Below, in pieces: positions 42,463-51,802 of a stretch of 64,000 nt of DNA. The translations under genes were made by a program, and so were the position numbers. The notes beneath the pieces were generated by a model. The model was not told where the DNA came from, did no database searches, and saw only the letters and a list, made by a program, of their open reading frames with translations. How positions within the stretch are numbered: the first letter of the stretch is position 1; every line of letters starts with the position of its first letter. This DNA comes from Actinomycetota bacterium (GTDB lineage: Bacteria; Actinomycetota; Actinomycetes; Mycobacteriales; JACQDL01), in NCBI GenBank assembly GCA_016201065.1, contig JACQDL010000064.1:23121-87120 (forward strand), in the 5' to 3' direction.

Positions 42463-43560
42463 TCAGTCGCCCAGCAGCGCGTCGACGAACTCCGCCGGCT
42501 CGAACGGCGCGAGATCGTCCGGCCCCTCCCCCAGCCCGACCAGCTTCACCGGTACGCCGAGCTCCCGCTGGACCGCGATGACGATGCCGCCCTTGGCCGT
42601 CCCGTCCAGCTTGGTCAGCACGATGCCGGTGACCTCGGCGACCTCGGCGAACACCCGGGCCTGGGCGAGGCCGTTCTGCCCGGTCGTCGCGTCCAGCACC
42701 AGCAGTGTCTCGGTCACCGGCGCCTGCTTCTCGATCACCCGCTTGACCTTGCCCAGCTCGTCCATCAGGCCAGCCTTGGTGTGCAGCCGGCCGGCGGTGT
42801 CGATGACCACGGCATCGACACCCGAGTCGATCCCCCGCCTGACGGCGTCGAATGCCACCGAGGCCGGGTCCGCTCCCGCCACCCCCCGCACGGTGACCGC
42901 GCCAACCCGGCCGGCCCAGGTCTCCAGCTGGTCGGCGGCCGCGGCCCGGAAGGTGTCCGCGGCACCGAGCAGCACGGTGTGTCCCTGGGACACGAGCACC
43001 CGGGCCAGCTTGCCGCAGGTGGTGGTCTTTCCGGTGCCGTTGACCCCGACCATCAGCACGACCGCCGGCTGACCGTCCACCGGTGAGCTGGCGACCAGCC
43101 GGTTGGCGCCCGGGTCGAGCACGGCGACCAGCTCCTCGGCGAGCAGCGCGCGCAGCTCCGCCTCGCCGCGGGCGCCGAGGACCTTGCACCGGGTCCGCAG
43201 CCGGGCGACGATCTCGCCCGCGGCGGCGACGCCGACGTCGGCCGTGAGCAGCCGCTCCTCGATCTCCTCCCACGCCTCGTCGTCGAGCCGATCGCGGGCG
43301 AGCACCGCGAGCAGGCCGCGGCCGAACGTCGACTGGGAGCGGGCGAGTCGGGCTCGCAGCCGTACCAACCGCCCGGCGACCGGCTCCGGCACCTCGACGG
43401 TCGATACCTCGACTGGCTCCGGCACCTCGACGTCCGCGGGGGGCGCCAGCTGTGGGCCAGCGGGCGACCGGCGACCCCGGCGGGATCGCGTCACGACCAG
43501 ACCGGCCGTCACGAGCAGCACGACCAGCGCGAGTGCGACGGCGGCAACCAGGTAGTCCAT
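42463..43560 (-). CDS. ftsY: SRP receptor FtsY
   Basis: The membrane-associated GTPase that receives the SRP-ribosome complex. It has 365 residues. The N-terminus is a true hydrophobic anchor (YLVAAVALALVVLLVTAGLV), followed by an acidic Val/Pro/Glu linker instead of the long acidic A domain of E. coli. NG-domain motifs are GVNGTGKTTT, AADTFRAAAADQLETWA, IDTAGRLHTK and LTKLDGTAKGG. It follows smc by 81 bases. Confidence 0.97.
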   Translation of the reverse strand: MDYLVAAVALALVVLLVTAGLVVTRSRRGRRSPAGPQLAPPADVEVPEPVEVSTVEVPEPVAGRLVRLRARLARSQSTFGRGLLAVLARDRLDDEAWEEIEERLLTADVGVAAAGEIVARLRTRCKVLGARGEAELRALLAEELVAVLDPGANRLVASSPVDGQPAVVLMVGVNGTGKTTTCGKLARVLVSQGHTVLLGAADTFRAAAADQLETWAGRVGAVTVRGVAGADPASVAFDAVRRGIDSGVDAVVIDTAGRLHTKAGLMDELGKVKRVIEKQAPVTETLLVLDATTGQNGLAQARVFAEVAEVTGIVLTKLDGTAKGGIVIAVQRELGVPVKLVGLGEGPDDLAPFEPAEFVDALLGD

Positions 43561-43582
43561 GGACCGATCCTTGCAGAGCCTT

Positions 43583-43614
43583 CCGCCGCCGCGCTGCCGG
43601 CGCGACAGCGGCGG
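43583..43614 (-). terminator. GC hairpin between smc and ftsY
   Basis: CCGCCGC (43583-43589) pairs with GCGGCGG (43608-43614), enclosing a smaller GCGC/GCGC stem. It lies inside the 81-base smc-ftsY spacer on the minus strand. There is no U-run, so this is a weak terminator or processing candidate. Confidence 0.3.
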
Positions 43615-43641
43615 ACCGCTCGCCGTGCGCTGCGGTCGGCC

Positions 43642-46600
43642 TCAGACCGGCTCCCGCTCCCGCAGCCGCTGGCTGATCACCTGTGAGATGCCGTCACCAC
43701 GCATGCTGACCCCGTACAGCGCGTCGCCGATCTCCATCGTCCGCTTCTGGTGGGTGATCACAATGAGCTGGCTGGAGTCGCGCAGCTGCTGGATCAGCTC
43801 CAGCAGGCGCCCCAGGTTGACGTCGTCCAGCGCCGCCTCGACCTCGTCCATCACGTAGAACGGTGACGGCCGTGCCCGGAAGATCGCCACCAGCAGCGCG
43901 ACCGCGGTCAACGACCGCTCCCCACCGGACAGCAGCGACAGCCGCTTCACCTTCTTGCCCGGTGGCCGGGCCTCCACCTCCACCCCGGTGGTCAGCAGGT
44001 CGTCCGGATCGGTCAGCACCAACCGGCCCTCGCCACCCGGGAAGAGGGTGCGGAAGACGACCTCGAACTCCCGCGCGGTGTCCTCGAACGCGCTGCGGAA
44101 GACATCGTGGATGCGCTCGTCGACGTCGCGGACGACCGTCAGCAGGTCCCGGCGGGTCGCCTTGAGGTCCTCCAGCTGCTCGCCGAGGTACTTGTACCGC
44201 TCCTCCAGCGCGGCGAACTCCTCCAGCGCGAGCGGGTTGACCCTGCCGAGCAGAGCGAGATCCCGCTCGGCGCGGGCGGCCCGCTTCTCCTGGGTCGGGC
44301 GGTGGAACCGTGCCGGCTGTGGCGCGACGACCTGCTCCCCGCGCTCCCGTGCCTGCTCGTACTCGAACGTCTCCGCCGCGGTCGCCGGCACCGGGACCTG
44401 CGGTCCGTACTCGGCCGCGAGCGTCAGCAGGTCCAGCGCGTACTCCTCGGCGACCTTGCTCTCCAGCTGCTCGAGCCGCAGCCGCCGCTCCGCCCGGGCC
44501 ACCTCGTCCTTGTGTACGACGCTGGTCAGCCGGTCCAACTCGGCCGAGAGGTCACGGGTGGTCGCCCGGAGCGCCTGCAGCTCGCCCTCGTGCAGCACCC
44601 GATCCTGCTGCGCCATGTCCCGCTCCGCCGCGGCCCGCGCCAGTGACCTGGCGATCCCCGCCATCGCGGCCTCGGCGGTGCCGGCGACCGCCTGGGCGAT
44701 CCGGGCCCCCCGCACCCGCTGCCGCCGGGCCTGGGCCCGCCTGGCCCGCGCCGCGCGCTCGGCCTGCGCGGCCTGGAGCAGCGAGTCCGCGCGCCCTCTC
44801 AGCGCCCGCACCCGCTCCTCGCCGGTGCGCACCGCCAGCCGAGCCTCCAGCTCGGCCTGGCGCGCGACCCGGGCCGCCTCGTCCAGCGTGTCCCGGATCT
44901 CGGCCGACGGTTCCTCGTCAACCGGAACGGCCTCGGCCAGCTCCAGCCGCTGCTCCAGGGCCGCCAGCCCGTCCCGGTCCCGGTCGCGGGCCTGCTCGGC
45001 CTCCGCCCGGGCCCGCTCCAACCGCTCGGCCTCGGCGGTGGCCGCCCGGGCCACCGAACCGAGCTGGGCCAGCTGCTCGGCGACGGCGTTCATCTGCGCG
45101 TCGGACTCGTTGAGCGCGTTCATGGCCGTCTCGACCATGGCCGCCCGGCGCGCCCGCTCGGTCCGGGCCCCGGTGATCTCGGCACCGAGCTGGCGCAGCC
45201 GCGCATCCGCCTCGTTCAGCTTCTGCCGCGCCTCGTCCACCGCGGCCTGGACCTCGATCACGCTGGGCACGCTGGCCGACCCACCGATGGCCCAGTCCGG
45301 GCCGAGGAGGTCGCCGGCGGGAGTGACCGCCTTGATCCTGGGGTGGTCGGTGACCAATGCCAGCGCCCCGGCGAGATCGTGGACCACGGCGACCCGGTCC
45401 AGTGCCCGGTACAGCGCCGGCCCCAGCGAGGCCGGCCCGCCGACGACGTCGAGGGCCCACCGGGCGTGGGGCGGAAGGTCCGGCCACCCGGACCGCGCGT
45501 CCCCGGCGCCAGGTGCCGCCGAGGCGCCACCGACCAGAACGCCGGCCCGCCCCGCATCGTCGGCCTTCAACATCTCCAGCGCGGCGACCGCGTCCGCGAC
45601 CGTGGAGACCGCTACCGCCTCGGCGATCCCGCCGAGGGCGGCGGCCAGCGCTGCCTCATAGCCGGGCTCGACGGTGAGCAGGGCGGCCACCGAGCCCAGC
45701 AGGCCGGGCACCCGGGAACCGCTGGCGAGCAGCGCCCCCGTGCCGTCCCGCCGGGTCAGGCCGAGGGCCAGCGCCTCGTGCCGGGCGGACCAGGTGGATC
45801 GGTCGCGCTCCGCCTCGTGCTCCCCGGCGAGGAGCGTCTCGACCTGCGCCGTGACCTCCTCCAGGGCCCGCACCGCTGACTCGTGGCGCGCGTCGAGATC
45901 CAGCTCGCCGGCGTCCAGGGCACCGACCTGGCCCTGCAGCGACTCGAAGGCCGCCCGGGACTCGGCCGCCCGGTCCCGGGCGTCCGCGATCGATGCCGAC
46001 ACCCGTTCGATCTCCTCGCCAGCCTTGGCCAGCCGGCTGCGCAGCGAGTCGACCTGGCCGGTGAGCCTGGCCAGCCCTTCCCTGCGGTCGGCGACGGCCT
46101 TGACCGCGGCGACCAGCGCCCGCTCCGCATCCGCCAACCGCTGCTCGGTCGCCTGCCGACCCGCGACGGCTCCGGCGAGCCGGTCCTGGTCACCGGCGAG
46201 GACGTCCTCCAGCTCCTCCTCGGCGGCACGGACCTCCTCCGCCTCCCGCTCCAGTTCCGCCGGGTCCCGCCCCGACCCGGACTCCTCCGGCTGGGCCGAG
46301 AGGTGCCGGGCCCGTTCGGCGGCGAGCTGAGCGGTGCCGCGGAACCGTTCCTCCAGCGCCGCCAGGCGGAACCACGCCTCCTGGGCGCGGGCCAGCTGGG
46401 GCGCGGTGGCCGCCATGACCTGGTCCAGCTCGGTCTCGCGATCCTGCGCGGCGGTCAGCGCCTGCTCGACTTCGGCCCGCCGCTGCCGGATCGCCGCCTC
46501 GTCGGCCAGTTCCTTGTCCAGCGTGCCGCGCAGCTCGACCACGTCGTCGGCGAGCAGCCGCAACCGGGCATCGCGCAGCTCAGCCTGGATGACGGCGGCG

Positions 46601-47241
46601 CGCCGGGCCACCTCGGCCTGCCGCCCCAATGGCTTGAGCTGCCGGCGCAGCTCCGCCGCGAGATCCTGGATCCGGGCCAGGTTGGCCTGCATCGCGTCCA
46701 GCTTCCGCAGCGCCTTCTCCTTGCGCTTGCGATGTTTGAGGACCCCGGCGGCCTCCTCGATGAAGCCGCGCCGGTCCTCCGGACGGGCCTGCAGCACCGA
46801 GTCGAGCTGCCCTTGGCCGACGATGACGTGCATCTCCCGGCCGATGCCGGAATCGGACAGCAGATCCTGGATGTCCAGCAACCGGCACGACTGGCCGTTG
46901 ATCTCGTACTCGCTGTCGCCGGACCGGAACAGCCGTCGGGTTATCGACACCTCGCTGTACTCGATCGGGAGCGCCCCGTCGGTGTTGTCGATGGTCAGCG
47001 TGACCTCGGCCCGACCCAGCGCCGCCCGGCCGGAGGTCCCGGCGAAGATCACATCGTCCATCTTGCCGCCACGAAGCGCCTTGGCTCCCTGCTCGCCGAG
47101 CACCCAGGCGATCCCGTCGACCACGTTGGACTTGCCCGAGCCGTTGGGCCCAACCACGCAGGTGATACCCGGCTCGAAGCGAAGCTGGGTGGCGGAGGCG
47201 AAGGACTTGAAGCCCTTCAGCGTGAGGCTCTTGAGGTGCAC
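43642..47241 (-). CDS. smc: Chromosome segregation protein SMC
   Basis: The condensin ATPase that with ScpAB aligns and compacts chromosome arms. It has 1199 residues from GTG 47241 (VHLKSLTLKGFKSFASATQL). Walker A is GPNGSGKSN at residues 31-39. Two long Ala/Arg/Glu-rich coiled coils flank the hinge (about residues 500-660, with VIEVQAAVDEAR after it). The ABC signature LLSGGERSLTAVALL is near 1100 and Walker B PFYVMDEVEAALDD near 1126. Length is normal. It heads the smc-ftsY direction of transcription. Confidence 0.97.
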   Translation of the reverse strand: MHLKSLTLKGFKSFASATQLRFEPGITCVVGPNGSGKSNVVDGIAWVLGEQGAKALRGGKMDDVIFAGTSGRAALGRAEVTLTIDNTDGALPIEYSEVSITRRLFRSGDSEYEINGQSCRLLDIQDLLSDSGIGREMHVIVGQGQLDSVLQARPEDRRGFIEEAAGVLKHRKRKEKALRKLDAMQANLARIQDLAAELRRQLKPLGRQAEVARRAAVIQAELRDARLRLLADDVVELRGTLDKELADEAAIRQRRAEVEQALTAAQDRETELDQVMAATAPQLARAQEAWFRLAALEERFRGTAQLAAERARHLSAQPEESGSGRDPAELEREAEEVRAAEEELEDVLAGDQDRLAGAVAGRQATEQRLADAERALVAAVKAVADRREGLARLTGQVDSLRSRLAKAGEEIERVSASIADARDRAAESRAAFESLQGQVGALDAGELDLDARHESAVRALEEVTAQVETLLAGEHEAERDRSTWSARHEALALGLTRRDGTGALLASGSRVPGLLGSVAALLTVEPGYEAALAAALGGIAEAVAVSTVADAVAALEMLKADDAGRAGVLVGGASAAPGAGDARSGWPDLPPHARWALDVVGGPASLGPALYRALDRVAVVHDLAGALALVTDHPRIKAVTPAGDLLGPDWAIGGSASVPSVIEVQAAVDEARQKLNEADARLRQLGAEITGARTERARRAAMVETAMNALNESDAQMNAVAEQLAQLGSVARAATAEAERLERARAEAEQARDRDRDGLAALEQRLELAEAVPVDEEPSAEIRDTLDEAARVARQAELEARLAVRTGEERVRALRGRADSLLQAAQAERAARARRAQARRQRVRGARIAQAVAGTAEAAMAGIARSLARAAAERDMAQQDRVLHEGELQALRATTRDLSAELDRLTSVVHKDEVARAERRLRLEQLESKVAEEYALDLLTLAAEYGPQVPVPATAAETFEYEQARERGEQVVAPQPARFHRPTQEKRAARAERDLALLGRVNPLALEEFAALEERYKYLGEQLEDLKATRRDLLTVVRDVDERIHDVFRSAFEDTAREFEVVFRTLFPGGEGRLVLTDPDDLLTTGVEVEARPPGKKVKRLSLLSGGERSLTAVALLVAIFRARPSPFYVMDEVEAALDDVNLGRLLELIQQLRDSSQLIVITHQKRTMEIGDALYGVSMRGDGISQVISQRLREREPV

Positions 47242-47405
47242 GGCTCTCCGACGGAGGTCTGGTAGGCGTGACAGGCCGGCCCGACCTGGACCGACCGCGC
47301 GGCGGGTACGGCACGCAGCCGGACGGCGCCGACCCAGACGGTACTCCGGCGCACGCACCGATCCGAACAACGCGCGCAGCGGCGGGCTCACCCACCAGCG
47401 GCCCA

Positions 47406-47450
47406 CGTACCGATGGACCGGATACCAACGGACCGCGTACCAATGGCCCG
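47406..47450. repeat. Imperfect 15-base tandem repeat (three units) upstream of smc
   Basis: Units at 47406-47420, 47421-47435 and 47436-47450 share a TACCnAyGGmCCG core with two to four differences each. They sit in the 257-base spacer between the small coiled-coil gene and smc. No gene covers them with confidence. In one minus-strand frame they read as a GPLV-type pentapeptide repeat, which could be the remnant of a coding extension. Confidence 0.6.
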
Positions 47451-47498
47451 ATCACCTCGCCGTGACCGGGCCGACAGACTCGGGGACGCTGCCCCGGG

Positions 47499-47696
47499 TC
47501 AGGTCAACGCTGGCTGGGAGATCTCGGACAGGCGGCGCAACCCGTCCTCAAGGTCTACCTCGTCGGTGTCGCGCTGTGCCCGCAGTTCCGCCAGCTCCGC
47601 TTCCAGGTGACGCACTCGACTACGGAGAAATGTCACCTCATCGAGAAGACGACGATCAGGGCGCGGCGCTACGTGACCGAGCAGGGCCTTGGCCAT
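47499..47696 (-). CDS. Small conserved coiled-coil protein (MAKALLGHV type)
   Basis: A 65-residue protein starting MAKALLGHVAPRPDRRLLDE, followed by heptad-like VTFLRSRVRHLEAELAELRA and an acidic end closing in QPALT. I recognise the N- and C-terminal ends from small actinobacterial proteins of unknown function; this is from memory only. ATG 47696 has GAGG eight bases upstream. The frame stays open back to ATG 47837, which would add 47 residues with many cysteines. The coiled coil suggests oligomerisation or a partner protein. Confidence 0.72.
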   Translation of the reverse strand: MAKALLGHVAPRPDRRLLDEVTFLRSRVRHLEAELAELRAQRDTDEVDLEDGLRRLSEISQPALT

Positions 47697-47837
47697 CTCG
47701 AAGGCCTCCACGGCAAGACAGGTGCGGCACACGAACCGCGTGCACACACAGGGTGCTGGGCAACTTTCGGCGGGAACGCTCCGAGACGCCGGGACCCGTA
47801 ACAGCAGAAAATCGCGACAACGAAGACCCGAGGACAT
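47697..47837 (-). other. Cysteine-rich in-frame upstream reading frame (leader or N-terminal extension)
   Basis: From ATG 47837 the frame of the small coiled-coil gene is open for 47 codons, including CPAPCVCTRFVCRTC. The ATG lies about 12 bases after the transcription start predicted from the TTAGCA/TACACT promoter. It may be a real metal- or redox-binding extension, or just the untranslated leader. Confidence 0.35.
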
Positions 47838-47855
47838 ACGGAGAAGTCCACGTCG

Positions 47856-47885
47856 AGTGTAGCGCTCCCGGTCTGAGACTGCTAA
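47856..47885 (-). promoter_or_regulatory. Candidate promoter of the small coiled-coil gene
   Basis: On the minus strand TTAGCA (47885-47880) and TACACT (47861-47856) are separated by 18 bases, a sigma-A-like arrangement. Transcription would begin near 47849, giving a leader of about 150 bases before ATG 47696 or about 12 bases before ATG 47837. The rest of 47838-47971 shows no gene. Confidence 0.45.
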
Positions 47886-47971
47886 CCAGCGGCGAGTTTC
47901 GCGGATTCGTACGCACGAACGGCAAGTTTTCCGTCACAGAACGCGCCCAACCAGCTCCGGGATCAGGCCCC

Positions 47972-48868
47972 TCACGACGTAGGGCTGGCGACGATGTCGG
48001 GGTCCAGCGGTCGCCGGGCGGCGGGCGGCCGCTGGCTGGCCGGCCCGGCCGGCCGTGATCGGGTCGGGGCCGCCAGGACGGAACCCTGCGGCGGCTCCCC
48101 CGGCGCCTCGCCACCGCGACCGCTCTCCGGAGCCGGCCGGGGCGCGGGTGGCTCGGTGGCACCCGCCGGAGGTGGCCCGGACGGGCGCTTTCCCGCAGGC
48201 GGTTGCCGGTCCCGGGGCGGACCCGACCGTGGGTCCGACCGCGGGTCCGCCGGCCCCGGACTCCCCCCGGAACGTGGCCTGCCGGCCTCTCCCCTGGGGC
48301 CAAGGGGTGCGGCACCCCGTGGTGGGGTGCCCCGTCCCGCCCCGCCCCGGGGCGCCGGCGGCCGCGGCCGCCCCTCGACGGAACCGGCCGGTGCGGTACG
48401 CCGCGCTCCGGCCGGTGGCGTGACCCGGGTGGACGAACCCGACCGTCGCGTGCTGCCCGCGGCCGGCCGCCCCGACGGCCGGGCCCGCCCGGAGCGGCGC
48501 CCACGCCGCGTCGACTCGACGCCGGGCAGCATCCGCAGCAGCTCGGCGAGGCGATCAAGGACCTCGTCGAGGGTGGCATACGCGCCGTCCTGCACGCCCG
48601 TCGCGTACTCCTGGCCCCGGTCCAGTGCGGTCTTGGAGACGATCGGGTCGCGGCGACGCTGGGTGACCCAGGCCGACAGCTGGCGCACCACGTCGGCCGC
48701 GCTGTTCGGCCGGGAACCACGCAGGCGCTCCCGTTCCTGCAGCATGGCCGCCCGCCACAGGGCCAGCGCCGCGACCAGGCAGGCCAATCCGGCGACAACC
48801 CGAGAGTCGCCCCAGAAGACGGCCAGCGGCGCGATGACGAGCAGCATCAGAAACCCCGCGACGATCAC
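47972..48868 (-). CDS. Membrane-anchored protein with long disordered tail, unknown function
   Basis: 298 residues from GTG 48868, with GGGAGAGG upstream. Residues 1-42 form two hydrophobic helices (VAGFLMLLVIAPLAVFW and VVAGLACLVAALALWRA). A folded-looking segment follows (QLSAWVTQRRRDPIVSKTAL, TLDEVLDRLAELLRMLPGVE). The remaining 170 residues are almost only Pro, Arg, Gly, Ala and Ser and are surely disordered and cytoplasmic if both helices span. I do not recognise the family. It is divergent from the CAP gene. Confidence 0.72.
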   Translation of the reverse strand: MIVAGFLMLLVIAPLAVFWGDSRVVAGLACLVAALALWRAAMLQERERLRGSRPNSAADVVRQLSAWVTQRRRDPIVSKTALDRGQEYATGVQDGAYATLDEVLDRLAELLRMLPGVESTRRGRRSGRARPSGRPAAGSTRRSGSSTRVTPPAGARRTAPAGSVEGRPRPPAPRGGAGRGTPPRGAAPLGPRGEAGRPRSGGSPGPADPRSDPRSGPPRDRQPPAGKRPSGPPPAGATEPPAPRPAPESGRGGEAPGEPPQGSVLAAPTRSRPAGPASQRPPAARRPLDPDIVASPTS

Positions 48869-49080
48869 CGCCGGTCACCTCTCCCTGGCAACGAGCAACT
48901 CCACGATCCTGGCAGCATCCGAAGCGGACGGTCGTGAGACGAACCGGCGCCGGGCTCGGCCACTCGGCGAGTGGCACCCGCGCCGAGGTTAGCGAGCCGC
49001 CCGAAAGGAACGCGAGCCGGGCCGGCCGATGACCGGCGTCGCTACACCATCGGTGGACGAACGCCTGCCGATCATCGGGC

Positions 49081-49086
49081 TAGACT
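49081..49086 (+). promoter_or_regulatory. -10 box for a probably leaderless CAP-protein transcript
   Basis: TAGACT ends seven bases before the GTG at 49093, so transcription probably starts at or next to the initiation codon. The only Shine-Dalgarno-like run (GGAGG) touches the GTG and is too close to work. No standard -35 is visible. The upstream 48869-49080 shows nothing else recognisable. Confidence 0.5.
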
Positions 49087-49092
49087 CCGGAG

Positions 49093-49779
49093 GTGCCGTC
49101 GCGCCGGGTCCCGGACGCCCGTCAGGTCCAGCGGGAGGACCCGCTGGACCGGTTCACGATTCGTGGCCGGGAACCAGCGCCCGCACCGGTCGTCGCGGGC
49201 AACCCGTACCAGCGGGTGGTGCGTACCGCACTGACGGTCGGTGTGCTCGTCGCGGGAGTGCTGCTGGCCCCCCGCATGATCGGTACCGGTCCGCGGCCCA
49301 CCCTGACCGATGTCACCACCACCCGCGGCCCCGTGACCACCCAGCTCCCCCGACCGGGCGCCGCGCCACAGGCCGCCTCGCCCACCTCGGCCGCGGGCCT
49401 GGCGGACCCGACGACCGGCTATGGCTCCCAGCTGCTGGGCCTGGTCAACCGGGAACGCGCCCAGCGCGGTTGCCAGCCGGTGCGCACCGACCCGCGGTTG
49501 ACCGCCGCGGCCCAGGAGCACACCAGCGACATGGCCGCCCACGACCTGCTGAGTCACACCGGAAGCAACGGCAGCACGATGCTGGCGCGCGCGGAGGCGC
49601 ACGGGTTCACCGGCTCGGTGGGCGAGAACGTCGCGCGCGGCTACCCCACGCCGACCGCGGTGATGACCGCCTGGATGGCCAGCTCCGGGCACCGGGCCAA
49701 CATCGTGAACTGCTCCTACACGGCGATGGGCGCCGCCTACGCTGCCGGCGGTTGGTGGACGCAGGTCTTCGGCGGCTGA
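49093..49779 (+). CDS. CAP domain (SCP/PR-1 family) extracytoplasmic protein
   Basis: A 228-residue protein. A basic cytoplasmic N-terminus precedes one TM or signal segment (VVRTALTVGVLVAGVLLAPR). A Thr/Pro/Ala linker of about 45 residues leads to the CAP domain: LLGLVNRERAQRGCQPVRTD, AAQEHTSDMAAHDLLSHTGS, GENVARGYPTPTAVMTAWMA and SSGHRANIVNCSYTAMGAAY. The two His and Glu of the CAP tetrad are in place. The two Cys may form a disulfide. Bacterial CAP proteins of the YkwD type are secreted or wall-associated with unsettled functions. Confidence 0.9.
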   Translation: MPSRRVPDARQVQREDPLDRFTIRGREPAPAPVVAGNPYQRVVRTALTVGVLVAGVLLAPRMIGTGPRPTLTDVTTTRGPVTTQLPRPGAAPQAASPTSAAGLADPTTGYGSQLLGLVNRERAQRGCQPVRTDPRLTAAAQEHTSDMAAHDLLSHTGSNGSTMLARAEAHGFTGSVGENVARGYPTPTAVMTAWMASSGHRANIVNCSYTAMGAAYAAGGWWTQVFGG

Positions 49780-49796
49780 GGGCGGCGCCGGCCGGG

Positions 49797-50651
49797 CTAC
49801 CGGCGAGGTCGGCGCGGGCCGGGCTGGCAGCGCGGGCACCGGTAGCTCGACCGGTTCATGAAGGGCTCGCGCCGGATCGGCGTACCGCACCGCGGACACG
49901 GCCGGTCGCCCTGCCCGTAGGCCGCCAGCGAGCGGTCGAAGTACCCGCTCTCGCCGTTGACATTGACGTACAGCGAGTCGAAGGACGTCCCACCGGCGGC
50001 GAGCGCGGACCCGAGCACCTCGCGCACGGCGGCGAGCAGGGCGCGCGCCGCCGGTCGGGTCAGCGACTCGCTGGGTCGCGCCCAGTGCAGCCGGACCCGC
50101 CACAGGGCCTCGTCGGCGTAGATGTTGCCCACGCCGGAGACGAGCGTCTGGTCCAGCAGCGCCCGCTTGACCCCGGTGCGCCGCCGCCGAAGTGCCGCGA
50201 CGAACGCATCGTCGTCGAACTCCGGATCGAGGGGGTCACGCGCGATGTGCCGGATCGAGCTGGGCAACGGGGCGCCAGCAGGGTCGACGGCGAGCCCACC
50301 GAAGGTGCGCTGATCGACGAAACGCAGCTCCTGGCCGCCGTCAGCGAAGGCGAACCTCGCCCGCAGGTGCGTCTCGGCCGGTGTCCCGGGGGAAACGACG
50401 AGGAGCTGGCCGCTCATCCCCAGGTGCCCGACCAGCGCGTCACCCGAGTCCAGCGGCAGCCACAGGTACTTCCCGCGCCGCCGGACCGCCGTCACCGTGC
50501 GCCCCACCAGCACCGCCGCGAAATCCTCGGCGCCGCCGGCGTGCCGCCGGATCGCCCGCGGATGCCGCACCTCGACCTCGGCGACGGTCCGGCCGGTCAC
50601 CCAGCGGTCGACGCCCTGCCGGACGACCTCGACCTCGGGGAGCTCGGGCAC
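49797..50651 (-). CDS. mutM: Formamidopyrimidine-DNA glycosylase (Fpg/MutM)
   Basis: A base-excision repair enzyme that removes 8-oxoguanine and nicks the site. It has 284 residues. GTG 50651 gives the required N-terminal PELPEVEVV, in which Pro after the initiator is the catalytic nucleophile. Also seen are [13 protein letters not shown], the helix-two-turn-helix [12 protein letters not shown] and a zinc finger [13 protein letters not shown]...YRCPRCQ. It lies downstream of rnc, 69 bases apart, and is convergent with the CAP gene 17 bases away. Confidence 0.96.
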   Translation of the reverse strand: MPELPEVEVVRQGVDRWVTGRTVAEVEVRHPRAIRRHAGGAEDFAAVLVGRTVTAVRRRGKYLWLPLDSGDALVGHLGMSGQLLVVSPGTPAETHLRARFAFADGGQELRFVDQRTFGGLAVDPAGAPLPSSIRHIARDPLDPEFDDDAFVAALRRRRTGVKRALLDQTLVSGVGNIYADEALWRVRLHWARPSESLTRPAARALLAAVREVLGSALAAGGTSFDSLYVNVNGESGYFDRSLAAYGQGDRPCPRCGTPIRREPFMNRSSYRCPRCQPGPRRPRR

Positions 50652-50720
50652 CTCCTCAGCCTCGCGATCTCGCCGGTCCGGCGTGGCCGACCGCACCCGG
50701 CCGGTATGAGGGGTCCACGA

Positions 50721-51479
50721 TCAGCCAGCGTTGAACCGGTCGCGCAGCGCCTTCCAGGCTGCCTCGGCGGCCTGCTGCTCGGATTCCTTCTTGCTCCGGC
50801 CCTGGCCGGAGCCGAGGTCCTCGGCGGCAACGCGGACCACGGCGGTGAAATGCTTCTCATGATCGGGACCCGCCTCGCTGACCGTGTAGTCCGGCACCCC
50901 GAGCCCGCGCGCGGCGGTGAGCTCCTGAAGGCTGGTCTTCCAGTCGAGGCCCGCTCCCCGCTGCGCGGCGTCGGCCATGGCCGGATCGAAGAGCCGGTGG
51001 ATGACGGCCGCGGCGACATCGATGCCCCGCTCCAGGTACACGGCACCGAGGATCGCCTCAAGGGTGTCGGCGAGAATGCTCGCCTTGTCCCGACCGTGGG
51101 TGACCTCCTCGCCGCGCCCGAGCCGCACGTGCGCGCCCAGCCCTCCCGGACCGAGCCCCCGGGCCACCCCGGCCAACGCCCGCATGTTCACCACCGAGGC
51201 CCGCAGCTTCGCCAACCTCCCCTCCGGCAGGTCGGGGTGCTCGCGGAACAGCGACTCGGTGATGACGAGGCTGAGCACGGCGTCCCCGAGGAACTCCAAC
51301 CGTTCGTTGGTGGGGAGGCCGCCGTTCTCGTAGGCATAGGACCGGTGGGTCAACGACAGACCCAGCATCTCCGGGGACAGCTCGGCACCAAGAGCGGCGG
51401 TCAACGTGCCGGCACCGGTGCCCCGACCTCCGGTGTCCGGGGGCGCCTCCTCGTCGCCCGCGTGCCCGCTGTGGCTCAC
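50721..51479 (-). CDS. rnc: Ribonuclease III
   Basis: A double-strand-specific endoribonuclease that matures rRNA and regulates mRNAs. It has 252 residues from GTG 51479, with GGAGG seven bases upstream. The catalytic signature is [20 protein letters not shown], with a second acidic site in [15 protein letters not shown]. The dsRNA-binding domain covers the last 75 residues ([20 protein letters not shown]). A 20-residue acidic/glycine N-terminal tail is extra. It follows rpmF. Confidence 0.96.
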   Translation of the reverse strand: MSHSGHAGDEEAPPDTGGRGTGAGTLTAALGAELSPEMLGLSLTHRSYAYENGGLPTNERLEFLGDAVLSLVITESLFREHPDLPEGRLAKLRASVVNMRALAGVARGLGPGGLGAHVRLGRGEEVTHGRDKASILADTLEAILGAVYLERGIDVAAAVIHRLFDPAMADAAQRGAGLDWKTSLQELTAARGLGVPDYTVSEAGPDHEKHFTAVVRVAAEDLGSGQGRSKKESEQQAAEAAWKALRDRFNAG

Positions 51480-51620
51480 GTACTCACCTCCGCGATCTGT
51501 GGGACTGCTCGCTGTACGGGGTTCCGCACAGACCGTAGCCGACAGTTCGCGCACCAGCGCGCCACGTCCCCAGCTGGGCTACGTGGCGCTGCCGGACATC
51601 GCTCGCGGGAGGCCAGCAGA

Positions 51621-51800
51621 TCAGACCGCGAGGATGTTCCGCCCGCCGTACTGACCGCAGTTCGGGCAGGCGACGTGCGGGAGCTTGGGCTGCCGGCACG
51701 CACGGTTGCTGCATGGGGCGAGCGTCGGCGCGGTCGCCTTCCACTGCGCGCGGCGGTGGCGGGTGTTGCTCCGCGACATCTTCCGCTTCGGAACGGCCAC
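51621..51800 (-). CDS. rpmF: 50S ribosomal protein L32
   Basis: A 59-residue large-subunit protein. It starts at GTG 51800 and reads [20 protein letters not shown], then [19 protein letters not shown] and [15 protein letters not shown]. Four cysteines (CSNRAC and CPNC) make the zinc-ribbon form. The YceD (DUF177) gene lies two bases upstream, the yceD-rpmF pairing seen in most bacteria. A zinc-free paralogue may exist elsewhere, which this window cannot show. Confidence 0.95.
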   Translation of the reverse strand: MAVPKRKMSRSNTRHRRAQWKATAPTLAPCSNRACRQPKLPHVACPNCGQYGGRNILAV

Positions 51801-51802
51801 GT

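Noticed and set aside
46580..47455. Minus-strand frame starting MIGPLVRGPL with pentapeptide repeats
   Set aside because: Beyond the first 70 codons it overlaps smc in another frame. The repeat-bearing start alone is not enough to call a gene.
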